From the NCBI RefSeq assembly GCF_018881505.1, contig NZ_JACVQC010000001.1, positions 913,927 through 977,926 on the forward strand: 64,000 nucleotides of DNA, in the 5' to 3' direction. Under the pieces are notes generated by a model. The model was given only the letters and a program-made list of their open reading frames with translations. It searched no databases and was not told the DNA's origin. Of this stretch, positions 53,800-62,678 are shown one piece after another. Positions within the stretch are counted from its first letter, which is position 1, and every line of letters begins with the position of its first letter. A program made the translations under genes and the position numbers. This stretch comes from Polynucleobacter sp. UK-Mo-2m-Kol15. Its GTDB lineage: Bacteria; Pseudomonadota; Gammaproteobacteria; Burkholderiales; Burkholderiaceae.

Positions 53800-54846
53800 T
53801 TATTCTGTATCGACTAAATGACGTGCTTTTTCTACGTCAAGGCGATAGGCTTCGAAAATATTTTTCAGAGCATCGCTCATATTGATGCTTGGCTTCCAAC
53901 CTAGTTCACTCATCGTATTGTCAATTGCAGGAACACGGTTTTGAACATCTTGATAGCCTTCACCGTAGTAAGCCCCAGAAGTAGTTTCAACAATCTTCAC
54001 TTCGTTGGCTGTCTTAGCATACTCCGGAATGCTGCGAGCAATCTCTAGCATCTGATTGGCGAGTTCGCGAATAGAGTGATTATTCTTTGGATTACCGATG
54101 TTATATATCTTGCCGTTAGCAATACCATCTTTGTTATCAATGATGCGCATTAGAGCATCGATACCATCATCAATATAAGTAAAGGCACGTTTTTGAGCGC
54201 CACCATCAACAACATTAATGGGTTCGCCGCGAACAATGTGACCCAAAAACTGAGTTACCACTCGGGAAGAGCCTTCTTTTGGAGTGTAGATGCTGTCTAG
54301 TCCAGGGCCAATCCAGTTAAATGGTCGGAAGAGGGTAAAGCGTAAGCCTTCCATGCCATAGCCCCAAATGACGCGATCCATGAGTTGCTTAGAGCAGGCG
54401 TAGATCCAGCGTGGCTTATTAATTGGACCGTAAACCATATTCGATTTAGCGGGATCGAATTCTCCATCCTCACACATGCCGTACACTTCAGAAGTCGATG
54501 GAAATACTAAATGCTTTTTGTATTTAACGGCAGAGCGCACGATGGGCAAATTAGCTTCGAAGTCGAGCTCAAATACTTTTAATGGCTGCTGAACATAAGT
54601 CGCTGGTGTCGCAATTGCTACTAAAGGTAAGATGACATCGCATTTGCGGATGTGATACTCAACCCATTCTTTGTTGATGGTGATATCCCCTTCAAAGAAG
54701 TGCATACGTGGATGGTTGATTAAGTCACCCAGACGATCGTTTTGCATATCCATGCCATAGACGTCCCAATCGGTTGTCTCAAGGATGCGCTTAGACAGGT
54801 GATGACCAATAAAGCCGTTTACGCCAAGAATGAGTACTTTTTTCAT
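53800..54846 (-). CDS. arnA: UDP-glucuronate decarboxylase (ArnA C-terminal half, separate gene)
   Basis: This 348-residue NAD-dependent short-chain dehydrogenase-like enzyme oxidises and decarboxylates UDP-glucuronate to UDP-4-keto-arabinose. Marks are the Rossmann motif VLILGVNGFIGHHLSKRIL, the STSEVYGM Ser, and the YACSKQLMDRVIWGYG Tyr/Lys pair, followed by FRPFNWIGPG. In E. coli this is the C-terminal domain of ArnA; here it is a complete gene with its own start, 44 bp after the formyltransferase gene. Confidence 0.92.
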   Translation of the reverse strand: MKKVLILGVNGFIGHHLSKRILETTDWDVYGMDMQNDRLGDLINHPRMHFFEGDITINKEWVEYHIRKCDVILPLVAIATPATYVQQPLKVFELDFEANLPIVRSAVKYKKHLVFPSTSEVYGMCEDGEFDPAKSNMVYGPINKPRWIYACSKQLMDRVIWGYGMEGLRFTLFRPFNWIGPGLDSIYTPKEGSSRVVTQFLGHIVRGEPINVVDGGAQKRAFTYIDDGIDALMRIIDNKDGIANGKIYNIGNPKNNHSIRELANQMLEIARSIPEYAKTANEVKIVETTSGAYYGEGYQDVQNRVPAIDNTMSELGWKPSINMSDALKNIFEAYRLDVEKARHLVDTE

Positions 54847-54890
54847 CTTTACTGCCTCGTTTTAATCTAAAAAGTGCTGCTTTATATTGA

Positions 54891-55760
54891 TTAGCTGTCC
54901 GCCGGGAACCAGTCTATTATCTCTACCGCCCTATGGTCCCCACAAATGCCGAATACCCGATTATCAACCACTTGGATACCAGGGGCCTGAAGATCTAGCT
55001 GCCCTGGAAAAGACTCATTAAGGCTGGTGCGAGCCACAATCCTACGTTGACCTTGCCAGTCGGTAAAAGCGCCGGGATAAGGAGGTGCAACGGCTCTGAC
55101 GAGGTTATGAACCTGCTGAGCCGTCTGATGCCACAGAATCTCCCCATCCGCAGGTTTACGTCCTCCAAAATAGCTTCCCTGAGCCAGATTATTGGGTTTT
55201 CTGGGGATATGACCTTGAACAAGCTCTGGTAGGACCTGCTCCAATACGGTAACAGCAGCCTTGCTAACTTTGCCAAACACATCGGTAGCAGTTTCATCGG
55301 GGCCAATTAAAACTGCAGATTGCCCCACGATATCGCCGGCATCCGGTTTGACTTCCATGATATGTAATGTGGCACCCGTTTCAGTTTCTCCGTGAAGAAT
55401 GGCCCAATTGACTGGCGCCCGTCCGCGGAACTTTGGTAGCAGTGAACCATGCATATTTAAAGCCCCAATCTTCGCGCAGGCTAAGAGTTCTGCTGAAATC
55501 ATGTGGCGGTAGTAGAAAGAAAATAAATAATCGGGAGATAACTTTTTGATCTGCGGAATCAAATCGATTAACTGGTTGGCATTTGGTGTGATGTAAGGAA
55601 TTTTTTTATCCTCACACAGTTTAGCGACGCTCCCAAACCAGACATTTTCATTGGGGTCATCCTGATGAGTGACTACGAGATCAACCTGAATACCTGCACT
55701 CAGCAATGCCTTAAGGCAATTAACGCCAACATCGTGATAAGCAAAGACGACTGCGTGCAA
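54891..55760 (-). CDS. Methionyl-tRNA formyltransferase-like enzyme (ArnA N-terminal half, separate gene)
   Basis: The 289-residue protein is a formyl-tetrahydrofolate-dependent transferase with the LNMHGSLLPKFRGRAPVNWAILHGETETGATLHIME motif and the GDIVGQ Asp region. It corresponds to the N-terminal domain of E. coli ArnA, which formylates UDP-4-amino-arabinose. The preceding gene ends one base before its start. As a separate protein it needs to meet the decarboxylase product in solution. It lies between arnC and the decarboxylase gene. Confidence 0.88.
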   Translation of the reverse strand: MHAVVFAYHDVGVNCLKALLSAGIQVDLVVTHQDDPNENVWFGSVAKLCEDKKIPYITPNANQLIDLIPQIKKLSPDYLFSFYYRHMISAELLACAKIGALNMHGSLLPKFRGRAPVNWAILHGETETGATLHIMEVKPDAGDIVGQSAVLIGPDETATDVFGKVSKAAVTVLEQVLPELVQGHIPRKPNNLAQGSYFGGRKPADGEILWHQTAQQVHNLVRAVAPPYPGAFTDWQGQRRIVARTSLNESFPGQLDLQAPGIQVVDNRVFGICGDHRAVEIIDWFPADS

Positions 55761-56732
55761 TTATTTTTTCTCTAAAACGGTTTGCACAACATAGCGTGGA
55801 CGCTCACGAACTTGTTGGTAGATGCGGCCAATATACTCGCCCAGTAAGCCAAGCCCAAAGAGCATTACGCCAATCAAGAAGAAAGTGAGAGCAAAGAGGG
55901 TAAATACCCCTTCAACCTCAGCGCCGAGCACAAAGCGGCGCACCGCAAGGTAGATAAACAGGCTGCCCGCAGCCATTGCTAGCAACATGCCCAGAATCGA
56001 AAAAATCTGTAAGGGCATAACAGAGAAGCCGGTCACTAAATCAAAGTTCAAACGAATGAGTTGATATAAGCTGTACTTAGACTCACCGGCAAAACGCTCT
56101 TCGTGTTTAACCGAGATTTCAGTAGGATTTGATGCAAAGGTGTAAGCAAGTGCCGGAATAAAGGTGTTGCTCTCATCACACTGACGTACCAGATCAACAA
56201 TGCGACGGCTATAGCCACGGAGCATGCAGCCTTGATCGGTCATTGTGATTCGGGTAATCTTTTCACGCAAATGATTCATAGTAAGTGAGGCAAATTTTCT
56301 AAAGAAGCTATCTTGACGATCGGCGCGGATAGTGCCAACGTAGTCATGACCTTTGAGTAATTCATTTACCAAGGCATCGATTTCTTCAGGGGGATTCTGC
56401 AAGTCTGCATCAAGGGTGATGATGTATTCGCCACGGGAATATTCAAAGCCAGCCATGATCGCCATGTGCTGACCAAAGTTGCTATGAAATAACACTGCAC
56501 GAGTGACGTCAGGACGTAATTCAACTTGCTTGGCTAGAATGCCAGCCGAACGATCTTTACTACCATCATTTACAAACACGATTTCGTAAGTAATATCTCG
56601 CATCTCAGCTAGAGTATCTAAAGCGGGATATAAGCGATCAAAGAGTGCTTGAAGCCCATCTTCCTCGTTATATACGGGGATAACAATGCTGAGTTGGAGA
56701 TCGCAGGCCGGGGAAGCTAAATTTGCAGACAT
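55761..56732 (-). CDS. arnC: Undecaprenyl-phosphate 4-deoxy-4-formamido-L-arabinose transferase ArnC
   Basis: ArnC joins the formylated sugar to undecaprenyl phosphate. The 323-residue GT2 protein has LSIVIPVYNEEDGLQALFDRL, the DxD-type ITLDADLQNPPEEIDALV motif, and two C-terminal transmembrane segments (about residues 238-260 and 275-297). The end of the arnC gene touches the start of the formyltransferase gene. Confidence 0.92.
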   Translation of the reverse strand: MSANLASPACDLQLSIVIPVYNEEDGLQALFDRLYPALDTLAEMRDITYEIVFVNDGSKDRSAGILAKQVELRPDVTRAVLFHSNFGQHMAIMAGFEYSRGEYIITLDADLQNPPEEIDALVNELLKGHDYVGTIRADRQDSFFRKFASLTMNHLREKITRITMTDQGCMLRGYSRRIVDLVRQCDESNTFIPALAYTFASNPTEISVKHEERFAGESKYSLYQLIRLNFDLVTGFSVMPLQIFSILGMLLAMAAGSLFIYLAVRRFVLGAEVEGVFTLFALTFFLIGVMLFGLGLLGEYIGRIYQQVRERPRYVVQTVLEKK

Positions 56733-56763
56733 TGTGCAATTTTGCCTGATTCCGCTCTCGGGA

Positions 56764-57936
56764 CTAGTTTTTGCGATGTTTCTTCAAAATTCCAGTCAAA
56801 CCCCTAGCTATTCGGCCAACATCTTCATCTGCCATACCTGGAAAAAGGGGAAGGGTCAAAATGGAGCGACCGATACGATCTGCTTCCGGGGTAGCTTTGG
56901 CTTCATAGCCTAGCTTTTGGTAAAGTGTAAATCCAGTAATCAAGGGGTAGTGGACGCCGGTCCCAATGCCCAGATCTTTGAGTTCAGTCATTACTTGTGC
57001 GCGATCTACATTTAATTGCTCAAGGGGGAGTATGACTTGGAACATATGCCAGTTACAGTCGGAAAAGTTCTCTACCGGTAGCTCTAGATTGAGGGTCATT
57101 AAGTCAGCGGATTTGATTTCATGACGAATAGCATCAAAATACTGTTTAGCTAAAGCACTTCTGCGCGCCTGAAATGCAGGCAACTGCTTTAGCTGATGGA
57201 GACCGATAACTGCGTTCACATCAGTCAAGTTATCTTTACCGCCAAGAACGTCAACATCCATGCCATCCATACCTTGGCGTGTGAGGCCTTGTAGACGAAA
57301 CTTCTCTGCTAGCTTTGTTTCATCCGTATTGTTGAGTACAAGACAGCCACCCTCAACAGTCGATAAATTTTTATTTGCCTGAAAGCTAAAGCTCACAAGA
57401 TCACCAAAACTACCAATCTTTTGGCCCTTCCACTGCGATCCAAATGCTTGTGCCGCATCTTCAATGACTCTTAGCTTGTATTGCTTGGCTAACGCATAGA
57501 GTTGATCCATATTGACTGGTAGTCCGGCCAGATAGACCGGCATGATGGCGCGGGTCTTTGGGGTAATGGCTGCAGCTACCTTATTTAAGTCAATATTGCG
57601 ACTAATAGGATCAATGTCAACAAATACAGGTGTTGCGCCTACACTCAAAATGACATTAGAGGTAGCTACCCATGAGATTGGGGTGGTAATCACTTCGTCG
57701 CCAGCGCCAATGCCGGCAACCTGTAAGGCGATTTTCATAGTGGCGGTGCCGTTGGCAAAGCAACGTACAGGGCGACCGCCAAAATATTCACTGAGGGTCG
57801 TCTCAAATTCGGTCAACTTCGGTCCCGAGGTTACCCAGCCAGAACGCAATACCTCTGCAACGGCATCAATTGTTTCTTGATTGAAATGTGGGCGAGTAAA
57901 GGGGATGAAAGGTAGAGTATTTTCGGATTTCGACAT
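56764..57936 (-). CDS. arnB: UDP-4-amino-4-deoxy-L-arabinose aminotransferase ArnB
   Basis: ArnB aminates UDP-4-keto-arabinose with glutamate and pyridoxal phosphate. The 390-residue DegT/AryC1-family protein has FIPFTRPHFNQETIDAVAEVLRSGWVTSGPKL, a VEDAAQAFGSQWKGQKIGSFGDLVSFSFQANKNLSTVEGG segment with the catalytic Lys, and a closing PLFPGMADEDVGRIARGL. It is the second gene of the arn operon, behind arnT. Confidence 0.94.
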   Translation of the reverse strand: MSKSENTLPFIPFTRPHFNQETIDAVAEVLRSGWVTSGPKLTEFETTLSEYFGGRPVRCFANGTATMKIALQVAGIGAGDEVITTPISWVATSNVILSVGATPVFVDIDPISRNIDLNKVAAAITPKTRAIMPVYLAGLPVNMDQLYALAKQYKLRVIEDAAQAFGSQWKGQKIGSFGDLVSFSFQANKNLSTVEGGCLVLNNTDETKLAEKFRLQGLTRQGMDGMDVDVLGGKDNLTDVNAVIGLHQLKQLPAFQARRSALAKQYFDAIRHEIKSADLMTLNLELPVENFSDCNWHMFQVILPLEQLNVDRAQVMTELKDLGIGTGVHYPLITGFTLYQKLGYEAKATPEADRIGRSILTLPLFPGMADEDVGRIARGLTGILKKHRKN

Positions 57937-57951
57937 GAGGAGCTGAAGGCC

Positions 57952-59646
57952 TTATTGTGATGAAGTGCTTATAGATTCTGGATGCTTAACTATTACGCGT
58001 CGAGAATCTCTGCCAACTTCTTGCATGGGGATATTAAGTTTTTGTAACTCGATATATTGTTCAGGAACCATTAATGCATAAGCTGTTTGATCTTCTCTCC
58101 AACGTTCGATGAATGCATCTAAGGTGGGGAGCCACAACTCGGGCTCTTGTTTTACGCCAAACTCAAGCTCATCCGGAAACTCCACCATTGTCATGGTTCT
58201 GCCGAGATAGAAGGGTACCGTGTGATCTAGAATGCGCACAGAGTAGAAGTTCACCTTTTCTGGGATGCTTGCTTTAATTTTCTCGACCAAATCAATGCCA
58301 GATACTGCTCGACCTAAAGTTTCATGGCCTGTGCCCGCAATCATTGCGCAGAGAAAAAAGCCGCAAGCAAAACTCGTGATACTGTTTAAGCCGTTACCGT
58401 TACTTCGCATGAATGCCAGGAGACTGAACGCAATTAAGGTAATGAGTGCGGCAATCACCCAATAAGTGTATTGCGCATAGGACTCAATTTCATCCGGCCT
58501 TGCTTGTTTGCCAACTTCACCCAAAAAGAAAAATCCAATACAACCCAAGATCGCAAAGAAAAGGACCTGCAATTTCCAGGGCAATCCCAGTGAGTTACTA
58601 AAGCCCAGATTCCGGTCTAAGTGATGCCCTACAAGCAATGCTAGCGCTGGGAATACGGGGATGATGTAGCCAGGCAACTTAGATTGGGAGATGCTAAAGA
58701 ATCCCATAATAATTACAAACCAACAGGTCAGCAGCCAGCCGCTAGAGAACTCACGCTTTCGTTCTCGCCACGCTTGAGCAATGGCGCTGGGGGCTTGCGC
58801 AATCCACGGTAAAAAACCTAATAGTAATAGCGGGAGGAAGTAATAAATTGGCCCAGTTCTGCTATGCGCCTTTTGCGTAAATCGTTGCAAGTGTTCGTGA
58901 ATAAAAAAGAACTCAAGAAACTCTGGATTGCGTTGTGCCACCAGAACAAACCAAGGCGCAGTGATGGCTAAAAATAAAATCGTGCCGCTAACGATATGCA
59001 GGCGGCCCCAGATTTTCCAGTCCCATGCGGTGATGGAATAAATAACAAACACCATGCCGGGGATTGCGACGCCGATCACGCCTTTCGATAGCGTTGCCAG
59101 TGCCATGAAAGCCCAGCAGGCCCACATCCATTTTCTGATGTCAGTTGAATTTTGAGAAGTTTGAGCTAATAAAAGACTGCAAAGTGCAGCAACTAAAAAA
59201 GCTGACAGTCCCATATCTAGTGAATTGATATGTCCGCCAATGACCCACATTGGACTGGAGGCCAGGGCAATAGCAGCCAACCAACCTGCTCTTGCGCTAT
59301 AGATGCGTGCACCGGTAAATCCAATAAATAGAATTGTCAGAAAACCAGTAAGCGCAGTCCACAAGCGCGCTTGCCAATCGCCGATGCCAAAAAAATTGAA
59401 GGCGGTAGCAGTCGCCCAAATTTGCAATGGCGGTTTTTCAAAATATTTATAACCGTTGTAGCGTGGCGTGACCCAGTCTCCAGTAACCAGCATCTCGCGT
59501 GCAATCTCGGCATATCGACCCTCATCAGACGGAATGAGATGGCGGTAGTTAAGGGTGCCAAACCAGAAAAGGGCATAGATGAGGACTAGAACCAAAATAG
59601 ATGCTGGGTTGAGAGCTCTGGACTGCCGAATTTGACCAAACTGCAT
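57952..59646 (-). CDS. arnT: 4-amino-4-deoxy-L-arabinose lipid A transferase ArnT
   Basis: ArnT is the GT83 membrane enzyme that moves L-Ara4N from undecaprenyl phosphate to lipid A in the periplasmic leaflet. The 564-residue protein has the first-loop motif YAEIAREMLVTGDWVTPRYNGYKYFEKPPLQIWATA and about twelve hydrophobic segments, then a soluble C-terminal part. I take the ATG at 59646, which overlaps the stop of the upstream gene (TAATG); the longer in-frame start at 59718 lies within that gene. Lipid A tagging usually gives resistance to cationic peptides. Confidence 0.93.
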   Translation of the reverse strand: MQFGQIRQSRALNPASILVLVLIYALFWFGTLNYRHLIPSDEGRYAEIAREMLVTGDWVTPRYNGYKYFEKPPLQIWATATAFNFFGIGDWQARLWTALTGFLTILFIGFTGARIYSARAGWLAAIALASSPMWVIGGHINSLDMGLSAFLVAALCSLLLAQTSQNSTDIRKWMWACWAFMALATLSKGVIGVAIPGMVFVIYSITAWDWKIWGRLHIVSGTILFLAITAPWFVLVAQRNPEFLEFFFIHEHLQRFTQKAHSRTGPIYYFLPLLLLGFLPWIAQAPSAIAQAWRERKREFSSGWLLTCWFVIIMGFFSISQSKLPGYIIPVFPALALLVGHHLDRNLGFSNSLGLPWKLQVLFFAILGCIGFFFLGEVGKQARPDEIESYAQYTYWVIAALITLIAFSLLAFMRSNGNGLNSITSFACGFFLCAMIAGTGHETLGRAVSGIDLVEKIKASIPEKVNFYSVRILDHTVPFYLGRTMTMVEFPDELEFGVKQEPELWLPTLDAFIERWREDQTAYALMVPEQYIELQKLNIPMQEVGRDSRRVIVKHPESISTSSQ

Positions 59647-60023
59647 TAGATGCTCTCCACGATCAGGGCGAGTAGAACCTGGCGACCCTCGCCAACGAGA
59701 ATGTTGTAGGTGCGACAAGCAGCTTGAGAATCCATCATTTCAAAGCCAATTTTGGCCTCAATGAGGGTTTTTAGTAGCTCGGGCCTTGGAAAGCGCTGGC
59801 GTTTGCCGGTTCCAATAATGATTAATTCAGGCTTGAGAGATGCCATTTGGGTGAAATCTGTCGAGCTAAGGTCATCAAAAGATTTAACGGCCCACTCGAG
59901 GATATCGCCATCCGAGCTCAATAAAACCGCGTGACTGTAGGGGATCTTATTGATCTCGATGTAACCATCACCATAACCGGTGATGGTATTGGCTCCGGCA
60001 TGGGGGTCAGATTGAAGCTTCAC
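59646..60023 (-). CDS. Mth938/Xcc1710-like small protein (DUF498)
   Basis: This 125-residue protein starts at GTG and matches the DUF498/Mth938 family: GYGDGYIEINKIPYSHAVLLSSDGDILEWAV, then LIIIGTGKRQRFPRPELLKTLIEAKIGFEMMDSQAACRTYNILVGEGRQVLLALI. Its fold is known but its function is not established. The stop overlaps the arnT start, so it is probably the first gene of the arn operon. It is divergent from the aminotransferase gene at 60103. Confidence 0.87.
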   Translation of the reverse strand: MKLQSDPHAGANTITGYGDGYIEINKIPYSHAVLLSSDGDILEWAVKSFDDLSSTDFTQMASLKPELIIIGTGKRQRFPRPELLKTLIEAKIGFEMMDSQAACRTYNILVGEGRQVLLALIVESI

Positions 60024-60102
60024 GTGGACTCTCTGTCATAATTATGAGGATTATAGCTAGCTGTTTTTTCCTAGTTTTCAAGAACTTACCCTTTAATTTA
60101 TT

Positions 60103-61362
60103 GTGAAACCGATCCTAAAGTCTGAAAAACTCAATCACGTCTGCTATGACATTCGTGGACCCGTGCTGGAGCTTGCTCAGCGCATGGAGGAGGAGGGTCA
60201 CAAAATTATCAAGTTAAACATCGGTAATGTAGGTGTTTTTGGCTTTGATCCTCCAGAAGAGATTCAGTTGGACATGATTCGCAATTTGAGTAATGCCTCA
60301 GCGTACTCTGATTCCAAGGGAATTTTTGCCGCTCGCAAGGCCATCATGCAGTATTGCCAAGAAAAAGGCATCCAGGGCGTCACTTTAGATGACATCTATA
60401 CTGGAAATGGTGTTTCTGAGCTCATCGTATTAGCAATGAACGCATTACTCAACAATGGTGATGAAGTCTTGGTTCCTGCTCCTGACTACCCGTTATGGAC
60501 GGCTGCTGTGAGTTTGTCTGGAGGTACCCCAGTCCATTACTTGTGTGATGAGTCTAAAGAATGGGCGCCTGATCTAGCAGATTTGCGTAAAAAGATTACG
60601 CCTCGTACTAAAGCGATTGTGGTGATTAATCCCAACAATCCAACAGGTGCAATCTATTCAAAAGAAGTGCTGACAGAGATAACTTCTATCGCGCGCGAGT
60701 ATGATTTGATTCTGTTTGCCGATGAGATTTATGACAAGATGTTGTATGACCATGAGAAGCATATCTCATTGGCATCCTTATCTACTGATGTGGTCACTAT
60801 CACCTTCAATGGTTTATCGAAAAACTATCGCTCTTGTGGTTACCGCGCTGGTTGGATGGTGGTTTCTGGGGATAAAGAGATGATTAGGGACTATATTGAA
60901 GGTCTCAACATGCTGTCCTCAATGCGCCTGTGTGCCAATGTGCCAGGGCAGTACGCCATTCAAACTGCATTGGGCGGCTACCAAAGTATTAATGATTTGG
61001 TAAATGAAGGCGGGCGTTTAGCTAAGCAGCGTGATCTTGCTTGGAAGCTGATTACTGAGATTCCAGGCGTGACTTGCGTTAAGCCAAAGTCAGCGCTGTA
61101 CTTATTTCCAAGGCTTGATCCCGAGATGTATCCGATTGAGGATGATCAGCAATTCGTAGCTGATCTCTTGAAGGAAGAAAAAGTATTGCTGGTTCAGGGC
61201 TCTGGCTTTAATTGGGTTAAATCAGATCATTTCCGCGTAGTGTTCTTACCTCACGAAGATGTGCTTAAAGAGGCGATCAGTCGTCTTGCGCGTTTCCTTG
61301 AGCGTTATCGTCAAAAACATAGCCGTAAAGCGGCTAACTCAACAGCAACAAAGGCATCATGA
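60103..61362 (+). CDS. alaA: Alanine aminotransferase, AlaA type
   Basis: The 419-residue class I aminotransferase probably makes alanine from pyruvate and glutamate. It starts at GTG (60103); an in-frame stop lies just upstream, and the next in-frame starts lie inside conserved sequence (ELAQRMEEEGHKIIKLNIG). Marks are SKGIFAARKAIMQYCQ, VVINPNNPTGAIYSKE, and the catalytic Lys in FNGLSKNYRSCGYRAGW. The stop overlaps hom (ATGA), so the gene probably shares a transcript with hom and thrC. Confidence 0.88.
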   Translation: MKPILKSEKLNHVCYDIRGPVLELAQRMEEEGHKIIKLNIGNVGVFGFDPPEEIQLDMIRNLSNASAYSDSKGIFAARKAIMQYCQEKGIQGVTLDDIYTGNGVSELIVLAMNALLNNGDEVLVPAPDYPLWTAAVSLSGGTPVHYLCDESKEWAPDLADLRKKITPRTKAIVVINPNNPTGAIYSKEVLTEITSIAREYDLILFADEIYDKMLYDHEKHISLASLSTDVVTITFNGLSKNYRSCGYRAGWMVVSGDKEMIRDYIEGLNMLSSMRLCANVPGQYAIQTALGGYQSINDLVNEGGRLAKQRDLAWKLITEIPGVTCVKPKSALYLFPRLDPEMYPIEDDQQFVADLLKEEKVLLVQGSGFNWVKSDHFRVVFLPHEDVLKEAISRLARFLERYRQKHSRKAANSTATKAS

Positions 61363-62669
61363 AACCGATTCAAGTTGGTCTATTAGGTATTGGCACTGTA
61401 GGTGGTGGTGTATTTACTGTCCTCGAGCGCAATCAGGACGAAATTACACGTCGTGCCGGTCGTGGTATTCGTATTCATACCGTTGCCGATCTGAATGTTG
61501 AGCGCGCTAAAGAGTTAGTAAAAGATCATGCTCTGGTGGTAAGTGATGCTCGTGCTGTCCTCAATAATCCTGAGATTGATGTCGTTGTTGAATTGATCGG
61601 TGGTTATGGCATTGCTAAAGACCTGGTTCTTGAAGCCATTGCAGCCGGCAAGCATGTAGTCACAGCCAATAAGGCTTTAATCGCGGTTCATGGTAATGAG
61701 ATTTTTAAAGCTGCCCATGAAAAAGGTGTCATGGTTGCATTTGAAGCGGCTGTAGCTGGCGGTATTCCAATCATTAAGGCGCTACGCGAAGGTTTGACCG
61801 CAAATCGTATCGAGTGGATCGCCGGTATCATCAATGGCACAACCAATTTTATTCTCTCTGAGATGCGTGATAAAGGCTTGGACTTTGCGACCGTCTTGAG
61901 AGAGGCGCAACGTTTAGGTTACGCAGAAGCGGACCCTACCTTTGATATCGAAGGTGTAGATGCTGCCCACAAGGCAACAATCATGAGTGCAATTGCATTT
62001 GGAATTCCAATGCAATTTGACAAGGCGCACATTGAAGGCATTACCAAGCTGGATGCCATTGATATTAAATATGCGGAGCAGTTGGGTTATCGCATCAAAT
62101 TGCTCGGTATTGCGAAGAAGACAAGCACTGGTGTTGAGTTGCGCGTGCACCCAACCTTGATTCCGACTAAGCGCCTCATTGCAAACGTAGAAGGTGCGAT
62201 GAATGCCGTTCAGGTTTTTGGTGATGCAGTGGGTACTACTTTGTACTATGGTAAAGGTGCAGGCTCAGAGCCAACAGCTTCTGCAGTCATTGCGGACTTG
62301 GTGGATATCACTCGCTTATTGGGCGCGAGTCCTGAGAACCGCGTCCCTTACTTGGCATTCCAGCCTGATGCAGTTCGAGATATCACGGTATTACCAATGG
62401 GTGAAATTACAACCAGCTACTACTTGCGTTTGCGTGTAGCTGATCAGGCTGGAGTATTAGCTGATATTACTAAGATCTTAGCTGCCCATAGCATCTCGAT
62501 TGATGCACTCTTACAAAAAGAGGCGGACGAGGGTGAAAGCCAAACTGATTTGGTTGCACTCACTCATGAGACTAAAGAAAAGCACATGCTGGCAGCGATT
62601 GCCGAAATTCAGAATTTGAAGACCGTAGCCGGTGAAGTAGTGAAAATCCGTTTAGAAAATCTGTCCTAA
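61359..62669 (+). CDS. hom: Homoserine dehydrogenase
   Basis: Hom reduces aspartate semialdehyde to homoserine, the branch to threonine and methionine. The 436-residue protein has the cofactor motif VGLLGIGTVGGGVF, the catalytic block NKALIA and VAFEAAVAGGIPIIKALREGL, GIINGTTNFILSEM, and a C-terminal ACT domain (about residues 350-436) that likely binds threonine. There is no aspartokinase domain. It is translationally coupled to the aminotransferase gene and lies just before thrC. Confidence 0.96.
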   Translation: MKPIQVGLLGIGTVGGGVFTVLERNQDEITRRAGRGIRIHTVADLNVERAKELVKDHALVVSDARAVLNNPEIDVVVELIGGYGIAKDLVLEAIAAGKHVVTANKALIAVHGNEIFKAAHEKGVMVAFEAAVAGGIPIIKALREGLTANRIEWIAGIINGTTNFILSEMRDKGLDFATVLREAQRLGYAEADPTFDIEGVDAAHKATIMSAIAFGIPMQFDKAHIEGITKLDAIDIKYAEQLGYRIKLLGIAKKTSTGVELRVHPTLIPTKRLIANVEGAMNAVQVFGDAVGTTLYYGKGAGSEPTASAVIADLVDITRLLGASPENRVPYLAFQPDAVRDITVLPMGEITTSYYLRLRVADQAGVLADITKILAAHSISIDALLQKEADEGESQTDLVALTHETKEKHMLAAIAEIQNLKTVAGEVVKIRLENLS

Positions 62670-62678
62670 TATAAATAC

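Noticed and set aside
53800..55760. arnA broken by a frameshift
   Set aside because: The two halves are separated by 44 bp with separate start and stop codons and each is a complete domain, so they are two genes rather than a broken one.
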